NCBI GenBank assembly: GCA_963969365.1
Contig: OZ017749.1
Location: 2,852,001-2,916,000, forward strand
Source: Asterochloris sp. CNOR1
Taxonomy: Eukaryota; Chlorophyta; Trebouxiophyceae; Trebouxiales; Trebouxiaceae
Direction of reading: 5' to 3'
Length of the DNA: 64,000 nucleotides
Program-made: the position numbers and the translations under genes
Shown here: positions 35,401 through 46,500 of the stretch, piece after piece
Numbering within the stretch: position 1 is the stretch's first letter
Layout of the letters: every line of letters begins with the position of its first letter
The notes under the pieces: model-generated
Seen by the model: only the letters and a program-made list of their open reading frames with translations
Database searches by the model: none
What the model was told of the DNA's origin: nothing

Positions 35401-36380
35401 GGACACACCTGTTTGTTGCAACTGATGGGTGGTGCTGCCCATTTGCCCACATGGTAGCCAGCTCAGGTAGTGAGGGCTGCCTGCAGGAGGGTGCCACAAC
35501 CATGGCAGCCAGTGCGCTCCTCTCAGCAGGTGCTGCTTGATCGCTGCCTTCAACAGCCTCCTCCAGCTCAATCAGCTGCAGCATGAGCTCCCTAGGGGGC
35601 AGTGCCTGTCGCAGCTGGCCAGCTGGCACTGGGTGAGCTGGCTCCCTGAAGGAGGCCAGTCCTGGGTGCTCACTTGAGCCTGGCAGATCCTGCAATGCAC
35701 AGGGAGGGTGAGGTGTCCTAGGGCCCATTCAGCACAGAGCCCGGTGCTGCATGGCACCTGCAGCGATTCGGCTGGGCATTGGCACAGTTGGGGGCCGCCC
35801 AGCGCTGAGCTGGCAACATGAGAGAATGCCTGCACATGAAGATTTGCAGCAATGAGGGGAGCAGCGGGACGCCAAAAAATTGGACAGGCAGGCCAGGACG
35901 GCATCATCTTTACAGTGCAGGCCAGCTGCTGGGCTGGCATGAGCAGATGTGTCTGCATGCAGCCATCTTCCTGCCTTGGCAGCTGACTTGGGGCCGTGTC
36001 GAACTACGGCCAGACAACAAGCTGCCACCTTCACACCGAGCAATTTCTGGGTACTGCTCAGCACCCATGCAGGCAGACAGCACTGCACAAGTGTGACAAC
36101 TCACTGCACGGGTTGCTGTAGGCGCCACCCATGGCTGCAGGGCCAGGAGCAGGAGGACCAGCAGGGCCATTGTAGCCAGCAAGTACTCAGGCGCTGAAGT
36201 CAGCAGCCTGGCACCCTTGCTGGGGCCGCCCTGCTTCTTGTCGGTCCACTGCTGGTACTCGGGTGAGGTCAGGAGCTGTGCTAGCTGCTCCCTGGTGCAC
36301 TGGGCCTTCCTGGCCTCCATGCTGGCAGGCGACTGCTGCCCAGGTTGCCATGGCACCGCGGAATATGAAGGTGTCATCAT
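29467..36380 (-). CDS. Membrane-anchored long coiled-coil protein
   Basis: Family not recognised. The first four exons are well defined: 36380-36105 (ATG ATG start), 35689-35451, 35116-35040 and 34884-34757, with matching phases. Exon 1 carries a hydrophobic helix at about residues 67-85 (YLLATMALLVLLLLALQPWV), and exon 4 a second one (GTLCALAAIWLLAVCC). Then follow exons of clear heptad character: LQHQARVLQGTLGAQQASQ (near 34550), QQLAGRVAELEAAPG (34290-34164), LRATIEERDDQLLALNQEL (near 33650), QTELQSKDKAVADLRLWLDQ (near 32930), LDQMAASLAIASDELAAAKG (near 32060), SSEREAALVAEQEDLKQQL (near 31710). A Ser/Pro/Gln-rich part and a final exon (ASKLVADAAARSEGYNLTGF) end at 29467. A tether or golgin-like role is only a guess. 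Many central exon edges are unresolved. Confidence 0.6.
33690..33950 (-). repeat. Three tandem copies of an exon edge in the coiled-coil gene
   Basis: Unit of about 90-110 bases starting ggg(c/g)ctgcagctcgcag. It is seen near 33689 (coding, QGEFCELQAH), 33773 and, more decayed, 33860 and 33925. Copies lie upstream of the coding exon in transcript order and keep the Gln/Leu-coding core with the acceptor-like sequence. Confidence 0.5.
35228..35470 (-). repeat. Duplicated exon 2 edge of the coiled-coil gene
   Basis: The plus-strand stretch catctgccagctggaacctg, then ggtgcagcccatgtgcccaca (near 35230-35300), matches catctgccagctgggacaca, then ggtgctgcccatttgcccacat (35389-35451). The second includes the exon 2 donor (gtgggc at 35450). 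The first is a copy inside intron 2 with its own GT dinucleotide, so it could act as a decoy donor. Confidence 0.6.
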
Positions 36381-36674
36381 GGGGCCTTGCTAGACCGACA
36401 CGTTCATAGTCAAAGTGCCTGCAGGAACCCAGCACCCATGTTCTGCCATGAGGTAGGGCCTAAACCATCAGCAGCGGTGCAGGCTCGGGCCAGTTGCCTA
36501 CCTTAACAACTGGCCGAACCATCTGAAGCTGTCAGTTGATCTCCAACAACTGGGGCGACATCACCGTCGCATGAGCAGGCCACAGTCACTTTGTTGGCAT
36601 GCTGACCGGGTCAAACGGCAGGTTTTTAATTGCTTTCATAGTTTTTGTCTGTCACTGGCATGCCAAGAAAGTCT

Positions 36675-37340
36675 TCACTTCATCTCCCAGCGCTCCCCAG
36701 CACCGGAGGGGTTCCATCTCCCACCAGGAGATGGGGGCCCACTCCGCGGTGGCGACAAGGAGGCCAGTCTGCGGCTGCTGCTGTGTATGTCATCCTCAAG
36801 CCGCGAAGCTACCACATCAACCTCGCTGCCGCGCTTGGCCAGCTTCAGCAGCCCATCCAGCTCAAATCTTTGGCAGAGGACATAGAAGGTGCAGGCAAAA
36901 GCGGCCTGCACGTCCCAGCGTGGGTCTTCCCGCTTCATCGTTGTATTTATCCTGCATGGGCAACCGTAGGCAGGACTCAGCCCCTTCTTTAATGCACTCG
37001 TGAGCAGGGAAGCTTCCTTGGGGCAGTCACGTGCAGCCAAAGGCAGAGAGCGATTGAGAACTGCAAAGCAGCAGCACATGATGATCTCAAGCCAGCTCAG
37101 CTGCCTGGGTAGCCCCCAAGTAGCAGCCATCAAGGCAAGTGCAAAGTGCGCTGCTCACAGGGATATGCAAAAAGGGGGGCGCCTCTGGCGCAGGTTGCTC
37201 TTCAGGGCCCAACTGAACAAATCCAGGGTGTTCTGCAGGGCAGCAAGTCAAGTCTGAGCGTGAGCAAGGGTCTCATGGCGGGGTGCCTGGTATGACTTGC
37301 CATGGGCGCGCATCTGCTGATCAAACAAGGGCCATAGCAT
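36675..37340 (-). CDS. Small unknown protein, at least two exons
   Basis: Two exons with matched splice phases: 37232-37159 (NTLDLFSWALKSNLRQ) and 36951-36675, ending at a TGA at 36675. Joined, they give about 115 residues. The C-terminal exon has an amphipathic segment (FACTFYVLCQRFELDGLLKL) and a Ser/Pro-rich tail (SPPRSGPPSPGG). The 5' exon must lie between 37233 and the RS gene stop at 37421. An ATG at 37340 is the only good candidate, but no clear donor was found, so the start is provisional. No domain recognised. Confidence 0.45.
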
Positions 37341-37420
37341 GCACAGCCAGACTGGCAAATGGGGTGTGCAGAACAGCAGCGCTGCTGCAAGAGGATCTGG
37401 TGAAGAAAGCCAGGCTGTGC

Positions 37421-40400
37421 TCAGCCAACCTCATCTATCTTCAGATCCGATGGATGCCGCCCAGCTGGCTTCTTCTTCGGAGACCTGCAGCTGAAGCAAC
37501 AAGTTGAGCCATAACTGCACACTAATCTGACCAAGGCAACGACAGGGCAGGAGACACACGTCTAACCTTTCATTAGACCTAGAGGGAAACACACTGGCAA
37601 GCCAACAATTCACAACTGCTCGGTGAGGGTGCAGTTCCTGTTGCCACAGCAGGCTACAGATCAAACAGAGCCCGGCCTCACCTGTCGCCGCTGCGCGCCC
37701 GAAGGCCGTCACGGTCAGGGCTGCTGCTCCTGCTGCGCTTGCGCCCCGCCACTGGGCTATGCTCCTGCTTGCCCCCAGAACTCCGTCTCCGCTTCCCCAC
37801 AGGGCTGCCTGGTCCGGACCGGGGGGGAGGGCCTGGCAGCTGCTCAGGAGCCGGGCTGGCTGCCAGCTCCCCTGGCACAGAGTGCCCATTCTGCTTGCTT
37901 GCTCCTGCTGCTGGGGAGACAGGCTCCCCACCGGCCTCTGCCTTGCTGGTGCTGTTGGGCTCTCCCACCAGCCTGTCAGGGGAGCTTGGCAGTGTTGTCC
38001 TCTTCTGGCTGGACCCCTTCTGCCTGGGAGACAGCGGGGCTGGCAGTGCCTCAGCCTCGTCCAGCAGCTCATCAGCAGCCATGCTCAGCCTGGGGATGGC
38101 AGCAGCTGCTGCGCCAGGCTTGCTGCCAGGCTTGGCTTCAGACTTCGCCACAACCTTGACCTCAGGCTTGGCCCCCCTAGCCTCAAGATTGGCCTCCTTT
38201 GCCTCAGGCCTGACCTCCTTGGCTGCAGGCAGGTAGGCAGACTGCTGGTTCAGCGGGTAGCTTTGTCCTTAGCCACAGCCCAGCAGACAATGCCTTCAGC
38301 AAACAATTTCATTGGCAACAGGCGTCCGGACTGTCTTGTGCAAGCAGGCTGTCCTGAGTCCTTGTAGCAAGAGCAGCACTGCATTGCCCTCTCATTTCAG
38401 GACGTCAGCACAAACCCTGGTGGGCGGGCTGATCTCACCAGGCTTATCAAGCAGGGGCAGGTCCCGTGGGCTCTTGTCAGAGCCCTTCAGCTTGCTCCCT
38501 GCTGCTGCAGCCCTCACATGATCCCTGCGCAGCAGAGCTTCTTTGCAGGCTGCTGCTTGGCCAAGCCAGGTCAGAGGTGCACAGATGATGTTACAACTGG
38601 CTCAGAGCACTTCAAGATAAAGTCAAGGCCAGAAACAGGTACAGGGGCCTGTGCCATCATGCTCAACGGAGAGGCCTATAAGTATGCATGTAATAGTCAT
38701 GCTGGGTGGGCTAGATGTGGCAGGCGGCATGCGATCGAGCCGTGGGTAAGTCACTGGAAAAAGCAGGGGAGAGCAGCAGCACCAGCAGTGGTGGGGTGTG
38801 GCCCTCACTACCTGCCAGAGTCACGCCTCCTGCCCTCGCGTCGGTCCCTGCTGCTGTTGCGTACAGGGGAATCGCGCCTGTTGCCCTCGCGCCGGTCCTT
38901 GCTGCTGTTGCGCGGCAGGGACCGCCGCCTGACGGGGCTGGAGGCGCGCCGGCGGGGGGGGGTGTCGCGGTGGGGGCGGCGAAGCGGGGTGGGGGACCTT
39001 GGGCGCCTGCGGGTCTCTGGGCTGACACGCCTGCGCCGATCAGGCGACCGGGCCCTCCGCCGCTCAGGCGACCTGGACTTGTGCCAGTCTAGGGACCTGC
39101 AGCAGGTACCTGTCAGCAGTATGCTCCAGCAGGCAACCTGGATTTTGCGCCCTGCGCAAGGCCAGCGCAGGCAGTCCAAATGGCCAGCGGCGTGGGAAGT
39201 CAGCTGGGTGGGCCTGCGACCTTCAGCACCCTGCATCTGGATAGCATCACAGCATTGTGGCTGGACGGACAGGGTCCTGGTACCGCAAAGGAGGTGGGCA
39301 GCACTGCCACAGGTTGCACAGGTGCTCTTGTGGGTCAGCCATGCTAGAGCGCAAAGTTCAAGGGCATGCCAAGGCTCAGCAGGCACACATGCTCTGCAAC
39401 ATTCCTCTGTCCGTGGCCATGCCAGTGCTCAACAGCAGCCATCCAGCAGGTGCAGCCATGCAGCAGCGGCCAGCAAGGCCAAGATTGCTTTTGCCCTTCA
39501 CCAGAGCAAGTTCAAGCGCACACAAGCCTGAGCGAGAGCACAAGGTGCAGCAATTTCTTGTGCCAGGCCATGACAGGACTCTGCATACCACCAGCATTTG
39601 CAGCAGTGCAGCAGTGGCCTCCCCACCTGCGCCCTCCCCCAGACCGCCGATCCGGGCTGCTGTCCCTCCGAGACAGGTCCCTGCGATCCCGGCTGCTTCC
39701 CCTTCGCGACGTGTCCCTCCGAGGAGAGTCTCTGCGCCGGCTGCGGCTCCGTCGAGATCCCTTCCGGGGAGGGGTGGGGCTTCTGCTCCGCTTCCGCTTC
39801 TCCCTGCACGGGCAGCACAGGTCGCCATCTGCAGACACAGGCACAGACACAGGGTGCCAAAGGGCACCGGCCATATGTTGCGCTAAGCCCTCTACAGGCA
39901 ACACATGTAGGAACTGGTGGGGCACAGCATGGGCACAGCAATGCGGATGGGCGTAGGCTTCTGCTGTTTTCATGCTTCTCCCTGCACAGACAGCAGACAT
40001 CACCATCTGGGTTATACCAGGGGAAATGAGCTTCTGCTGCGCTTCTGCTTTAGGCACTCAAGAGGTGGGTGAACAGGCACAGCCATTGGTAAAGCGCTGT
40101 GCCCCAGCACATTCGTCACATGTGGAACTCAAGTGACCATAATCCAGATATTACCTGTGAGACTGCGACTACATCTGGAACTTTTGCTCGGGCAACGCTT
40201 AGGCGCCAAAAGATCTGGTGCTCACCTTGGCTTTGCCCGCTCTGACACAGGACTCCGCCCACTCTCTGTCTTGACAAGACCATTGGCTGCCACACCCTCC
40301 GTGATCTGCTTGGCGGCCACAGCCGCTGCTGCTGCAATGGAGCTCTCCTGCAGCAGAAAACAACCGCTGCTGAGGGCTACTGCAGGTAGAAGTATTGATG

Positions 40401-41980
40401 CGATGGCCCACTTCAGAGCAAACGCACCACATTGACGGCATGCAGAGCCGCACATCAGGTACAGCTTGATTGCCATGCTGCTGCAAGACTTGCTGTACAG
40501 CCCTTGACCCCTCGCTGCCGTTGCTGAGAAGACACCCCCACTGACCATCAACAGGCCGCCCGTCAGGGGCTCAGTCACAGACTGGAGCATACTCTGCTGC
40601 CTGGCCTGCAAACGCTGCTGGGCACAGACGCCTACCGACTGTCAAGGGGTCAGTAACAGCCTCATTCACATGCTGCTGCCTGGCCTAGTTGCGTTGAAGC
40701 TGTTGCTGACAAACTTTGCCCGCTCGCCATGGACAGGCTGCCAGTGAGGAGCTCAGTCACAGCCTGGCTGGCTGACGCACTGCTGCCCAGCATGGAGCCG
40801 GGGCTGACAAGACTTGCCCAGTCACCATTGACAGCCTGCCAGTCAGGGGCTGGCACGCTGCTGCCTGCACTGGAGCCGTTGCTGGCAAGCCACGCCCACT
40901 GATCACCGACAGGCCGCCAGTGATGGGCTCAGTCACACCCTTATCGGTGTGCTGCTGCCTGCCATGTAGCTGCTGCTGGCAAAACACATCCACTTGCCCT
41001 TGATGGGCGGCCAGTGGGTCTTAAGTCACAGCCTGGTTGGCATATTGCTGCCTGGCCCAGGCACTCTTTCAGGTGGTAGTGGGAGAACCCGCCCACTCAC
41101 CATTGGCAGGCTGCCGGTCAGCGGCTCAGTGACAGCTTGGTTGGCACGCTGCTGCCTGGCGTGGGCACCCTGCAGCTGCTGCTCCGCCGCCTGCAGCTTC
41201 TGCTCCTCAGCCTCCGCCAGCTCCCTTGCGACGTCAGCCGCTGTTTCAGCCTCATCAATCTCCTTGTGCTGGTTGCTGATGTCCTCCTGCAGGATGCATC
41301 TGATGAGGCACAGCCGGTATCTGGCCTCAGCTTGCTCTTAGAGCCTCCAGCAGCAAGCACACAATGGGGCCCTGCTCAGCAGATCCCTTCAGCACACTGC
41401 AGAAGCAGCTTGAGACGCTGTGCATGTGTTGCTCAGGAGGCCGTCCCTCTTGGGCAGCTGAGGAGACCTTGCACATGCTGGCCACGGCTAAAAGCCTGGG
41501 GCCAGCACCCTGTGTTTGCTTGCTGAGCATGCGGCCGACGCCACAAGCATCAGCCCCACCTCGACTTCACCAACTTCGGCGTGCAGCTTGTCAACATCCT
41601 GCTGTTTCTCCTTTGACCTCTCTGCAAAGTATCTGGCAAATGCCTGGAGAGTTTCCAGCTCCTCATCAGCTGTCAGCCTGGCACCTGCATTGGGGTTCAT
41701 TGACCTCAACGCCCTGCATGTACTCCAAAGCGGACAGCAGCCTTACCCTGGACTTCCAGGCTGCGTGCTTGCAGCAGACCAAGTCGCTCCTGGGCCTGCT
41801 GCACAGCCCTGTCGCTGGAGACAACATTGTGCTTGGCATCCTGTAGCCAGTCATCGCATGGCTTGCTTCAAGCCGGCTTGCTCTTACTGCTGGGGATCAT
41901 AGCACCCTGTCATACCTGCACTTGCTGCTCAGCAGCCTGCTTGAGCTGCTCTGCTTTTCTGACGAGCTCTGCAGCCGCTG
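37421..41980 (-). CDS. Coiled-coil plus Arg/Ser-rich nuclear protein, possibly RPRD/CID-like; 5' end unresolved
   Basis: Transcript order: AELVRKAEQLKQAAEQQ (41980-41917), VQQAQERLGLLQA (near 41800), LTADEELETLQAFARYFAER (near 41640), EDISNQHKEIDEAETAADV (41300-41130), a repeat-filled intron, AAAVAAKQITEGVAANGL (near 40300), an RS-rich exon (39830-39640: RKRSRSPTPPRKGSRRSRS), a second RS exon (39085-38815: SPERRRARSPDRRRR), SDKSPRDLPLLDK (near 38470), a Lys/Ser/Pro-rich exon (38240-37681), and a last exon joining in phase as RSPKKKPAGRHPSDLK before the TGA at 37421. RS domains mark splicing or transcription-coupled nuclear proteins. The coiled coil followed by the AAAVAAKQI segment recalls plant CID/ENTH-VHS-like RPRD proteins. 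I could not find a CID domain in the expected upstream 42-43.4 kb, so the family is tentative. Confidence 0.6.
40526..41183 (-). repeat. About seven tandem echo copies of an exon 3' edge with its donor, in the RS gene
   Basis: Units of about 80-105 bases with core (g)ctcagtcacagcctggttgg, then gctgctgcctgg, then accattgacaggctgccagtc. Copies start near 40569, 40647, 40750, 40847 (partial), 40927, 41019 and 41122, plus a partial one at 40526. The highest-coordinate copy is the coding exon edge (RQQRANQAVTEPLTGSLPM) with a gtgagt donor at about 41098. Copies farther into the intron keep decayed donor-like sites (gtgact, gtcagt). Confidence 0.75.
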
Positions 41981-43511
41981 CAGGGGGAAGGAAGGCCTTC
42001 TTCATCAAACACACCTTTATTTACACTGACTTGCGCATCAAACCAGCGACTCAGAGGGCGATGCACCACTAGGTCTGGTCAACACAAGTCAAGGGCTGCT
42101 GCATGGTCCCCTGCACCTTGCACCAGATCAGCCCAACTTGGGATAAGGTGCATAGATCAAATCACAGCAAGGCCTCTGTGCCAGTCCAACTCCTCCTCCT
42201 ACGTATACCCTCTGTGCCCAGGCACCTGAGTCCCTGCACACGTCCACAGAGCCACTGCGCATGGTATGGAGTCTCTAGTTTGAAAGCACGGGCTGGACAG
42301 GCAGCATTTGGATGCTGCTGGGGTTAGGACCCAGACCTGATATGTCCCATCAGGACATACGGTGGAGAGTTGCTCTGCAGTCCAATGCAGAGACAGCACC
42401 AACCTTCTACATCCTCGAGGGGGACAGAGCGCACTTGCTGCGGCACCCCTGGTGGACAAGTGCTGTCCGCCCTGACAAACAGAGGCCTCAAGTACATGAA
42501 TGGCAGAGGACGCAGTACATTTGACCCCTTGACTGGGTGCAGGCAGCTGCGGGGTGAAGCGCTGCAACCTCAGAACCAGCACTCCAGCTGCAATGCATTT
42601 CCCCAAGCGCAGCGCCTGCACTTACTTGGGACTTGATTACCAGACAGTCCTACAGCTGAGTGCAGCTAGCATTACAGATGTCCAACCTACAGAGCCACAA
42701 GGAGCGCATCGACCTCGTAAGAGGCGTAACCATGGCAGCATTTAGGTGGTAGGAGGAAGCTGGCAGAGACTCTAAAATGTCAGGGACCAGCTGCGGCTAG
42801 TCTGGCTTTTCGAAGTGGTACCTGTGGAGAGCAGAGTTCACATCTGGCTCACTCAGCATCACATAAGTTGCCCATATGCATTGGCTTCTCATCGCCCCAC
42901 AAGAATGGCACTCTGGCAAGGACATTGCACAGCATCTCCATTGACTGCCCAAGCAATACTCCTGTAGGATGACATAGGACAGTCCGCAATGGTACAGGGT
43001 GCACTACGTGCGCAATCGTTTGCAGAGGCAAGCGCAGGCATGGAGGCTGAGTGGCCGCCATCAATGCACAATGTCTGGCCCTGCAGTTGCATACTGTCCC
43101 TGATGGACCCTGCACAATCATTGCAGCACCTCTGAGTGACAAGCACTTGCACAGGTGTGCAGCGCACATGCTATCAAACGCTGTGTTGTCACACATTCAG
43201 AGGGCTTACTCACCTGCAGGTCTGCAGGAACTCAGCTGTGCAAGCCTGGGCCTACTGTGCTGCTCAGTTTGGATTTGCACCTCCATGTTGGGATACTGCT
43301 ACAATTGGCAGACAGATGGGTCTTCCCCAGAAGTAGAGGCGCTGCTGAGATATTACTATGCCGATTAAAATTTCGGATTCTACCAAACACAGCTTGAGTT
43401 GAGGGCTTTGCCTGATCTGATCAGGTGCTGTGCATCAGGCTGCAGCAGCATGGCAAATTGTCAGCACCGGTGACAGAGAGCCTCGCTTGCCTAGCCAAGC
43501 AGAGGTCAGCC
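41981..43511. other. Unresolved region between the RS gene and TAF4
   Basis: Should contain the 5' end of the RS gene and the TAF4 promoter. Open stretches exist on both strands, for example a plus-strand frame ending ...LLRYYYAD at 43368 and a minus-strand frame with GQTLCIDGGHSAS near 43060. None could be tied to a gene by splice phase or family. The last 60 bases before 43512 have no obvious TATA box. Confidence 0.4.
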
Positions 43512-46500
43512 ATGGCAGAAGGGGGCCTTGCAGCCCTTCTCATGTCGGATGATGAAGATGTAGGCTGCAGAATGCTCCACGCTATGCTAAACCATGTGCA
43601 GGCAGGCCGGCCTGACCTCTGCACATGGTTCATGCACAGGAAGACAAACCGCTGGCCCCTCCACCTGCACCAGCAGTGCAGGCGCCACCGCAGTTGGCGC
43701 CCACAGCAGTGGCTGGCCCGCATACCAATGGCACTCTGGCTGCTAATGGCATTGGGCCAGCCGCTGCATCACGCCCACACCCGCAAGGTATGCAGTCGCA
43801 GAAGCACTGCCTGTGCGTTGCTCACGGCATTGTCACTGATACCACTGACCAGTCCTGGGTTCTCTGTAGGCCACCCAGTGTCTGCTGCCGTTCCTGGGAA
43901 CTCTGCACCACACTACCAGCATGCTGGACCCCGGCAAATGCAGCACGTGCCTCCGACACAGCAGGCAACGCAGAGTCCGGCGCAGCCCTCACTTGCACAG
44001 CCTGGCATGGCTGCTCGTCCACAAGGTGAGTTGCCAGGATGCCTCTACGGACACAGCACAGCCACCTGGGCAGTGCTTAGGACTCAGGAGACCCGTGATG
44101 CTGCAGGTAGTGGGTCTTCTGGCCAACTGACTTTCAGCAACCTCAACACGTATGTCAATTGGGCTGACAGTCAGTTTGAGCGATCTGGCGACCTGAAGAG
44201 GAGGCATGACCTACGCAACCTGATGAAGCTTCTGAAGGTACGCAGAAAGCATCGCTGGGCCATGGTGACACTTGCGCCTGACGTTGGGCGGTACTCGCAT
44301 TCGCAGCTGCTCGTGTGTCTGTGTGCGATGCTCTGCCAGCTATAACTGCTTGGCCAAGGCTCCTGCCTGCCCCCTGCTGATGTCTTTGGGTGGCTGAAGT
44401 GTTGGTTGTCTGCAGCAGCCATCAAGACAACGCATGTCTGCAGGCACAGAACGCATCAAACGAGGAGTGGATGGCTCAGATAAGCAGCTCCCTTGGTCCA
44501 GAGATGCGGGCACGCTTTCTCCAGCAGGTCCAGGTCAGTTTTAGTCTTTGTGACTGTCCTGAGCTCTTAGAGGATTGTGAACTGCCAGGCATTGCTGAGC
44601 TGCCACACCTCGCCTACGCAGGGCCCCAGGCAGGTGCCCACTTTGACAGGCCAGCAGCAGCAACAGCCAGGGCCCCAGCAGCCAGCGCACAAACAGGCAG
44701 CACTGCACCACCACCAGCAGCACCAGCACCAGCAGCAACACCAGGGCAGCCATCCTGGTGCTGCTGCTGGCTTGGGCCGTGGCATGCCGCTGGCAATGGG
44801 CGGTGCCCCCCAGGGCAGTCACTCTGGCGCTCTTGCAGCCATGGGCCGCGGCATCACCCCAGGGATGGCTGCCCAGCCCAGACCCGGGCAGCCTGCTACC
44901 CAAGCAGCCTCTGCTGTGCCAGGCAGTGGTCCCCGACCCCAGGGCCCGGGCTCAGCCACCCTGACGCCTGCCCAGCTCAACTTTCTGACCAAACAGGAGG
45001 GCTTCACCCTGGAGGTCTTCAACAGGATGGCGCCAGTTGGCCAGCAGCAGTGGATCCAGATGGCAAACAGCGCAATCGACAAGGTCCAGCGAGCCCATGG
45101 ATCTGGCGGCGTCCAGCCGCGGCCAGGCATGCCTGGCGTGCCAACCCTGCGGCCTGCCGTGCCAAGCATGCAACCAGGTGGGATATTGCACTGCACAGCA
45201 GGCACTCAGGGAGCTGGTGGCAACCTTGCACTTTGACAGATCGTGCCTGCCGGTGGGCGGAAGCACTGCACACCAGAGTGACCGCCGGCATCTGCCCCTG
45301 CCTGAGTCTCAAGGAGCTCTCGGCCTCCATAGTGGCTTGCAGGGCCTGCGCTACAATCTGGACCAACACTACAAAGCAGGCGGCAGCTGCTGTTCTGCAG
45401 GGCCTGCAGCACCATCCGGCCTGCACTGCACAGCAGCCACCAGCTGCTCAGTCAGCCATCACGCAGTCTGCTCCCCTGCATGCTTCCGCGCCTGAGATAC
45501 GAGGCATTGTTACCACCCTGCAGGGTCTGCACCACAGGTCGGCATGGTGGGGCAGAAGCGGCCCCTGCCTGTTCCGCAGCAGCAGGGTCCACCTGTTGAT
45601 CAGCGCCGTGTGAGAGCAAAGTCTGAGGAGCGCGACCAGCTGGCCAATAATGTCCTTCAGGTGCACTGCAGTGAGCTATCCAGACAAATGAGTTCTGGGG
45701 CACGTTATGCTTCACCTTCTGTGGAAAATGCCATTTGTTGCAAAAGCGGGTCAGGTCCAGCTTTAGAAGACATTGATGGGTCCTGTCTGGCTTGGATGGC
45801 AGGTTGGTGTGGGGGCAGCCCAGGTGGATAGACCAGCTTTGCACTCCGGCATCCTCCCCCTCCCTCCCTCCGATCTAGTGCAGGTCTGCTCAAGGTGGAG
45901 CATCCTGCGCTCGGGTTTCCAGGCTGACATGGGCTCAACATGCTGGTGGTTATGCTGGCTTTCATGCTGCCGCGCCTGGTCTCAACACCTGGTTGCTGCT
46001 TGGCCCTACTGGGGTCTGCAGAGCATGCATGTTCTGTATATTGTCAGAACTTCTGTGCCTTAGCTGGAGGGGGGTGCACCTTTTGCCTGTTATGCTGCTA
46101 GGCTCTGCAAAGTGAGATGCAGAGTAAGCGTCCACCTAGGGCAGTCTGTCCACCCAAAACTTCTGGGCTGATGTCAGATCCTCAGACTTTGGGCATCTGC
46201 AGGCCATCATGCTGCTAGGGCAGCGCTTTCCTGCAGTGTGGGGTGAAGAGCGCAACTGATTCCAGCTGGCCTCTTCAGGGCTGCTCAAAGGGCACCAGAG
46301 GCTGCATCTGCCGCCTGCTGCATGATGCGGTGCAGCAATCCTGCAGGCTGCTGCTGTTGCCTGTGCCTGCATGAACACTGCTGCCGCCCCCTACCTGCAG
46401 GCAGCTGGAGTAGATGAGGAAGCTGAGGGCAATGCTGCCACTGGCGCCGCGGTTGCAGCTGTCAATGCACCCCGGGAATTGCCCTGTCTCAATGCTTGGC

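Noticed and set aside
35366-35571. Echo repeats considered as CRISPR-like array
   Set aside because: Units vary in length, are decayed copies of adjacent coding sequence and lack regular spacers.
36675-37240. Small unknown gene considered as the 3' part of the RS gene
   Set aside because: The RS gene ends in frame at a stop (37421) after RSPKKKPAGR, and no splice phase connects past it.
38808-39090. RS repeats considered as a separate SR splicing factor gene
   Set aside because: No RRM domain on either side, and the flanking exons join in one coiled-coil/RS gene on the same strand.
38518-39531. 337-codon plus-strand frame
   Set aside because: Antisense to the RS-rich exons; its Arg/Leu-rich sequence is the complement of RS repeats and has no start context or family.
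43040-43090. GQTLCIDGGHSAS on the minus strand, reminiscent of the end of a short-chain dehydrogenase
   Set aside because: No upstream Rossmann motif, YxxxK or matching splice phase nearby; most likely a chance match.
44390-45613. 407-codon plus-strand frame
   Set aside because: Wrong frame across the Gln/His-rich TAF4 exon; the frame with QQQQQPGPQQPAHKQ and LTPAQLNFLTK fits TAF4.
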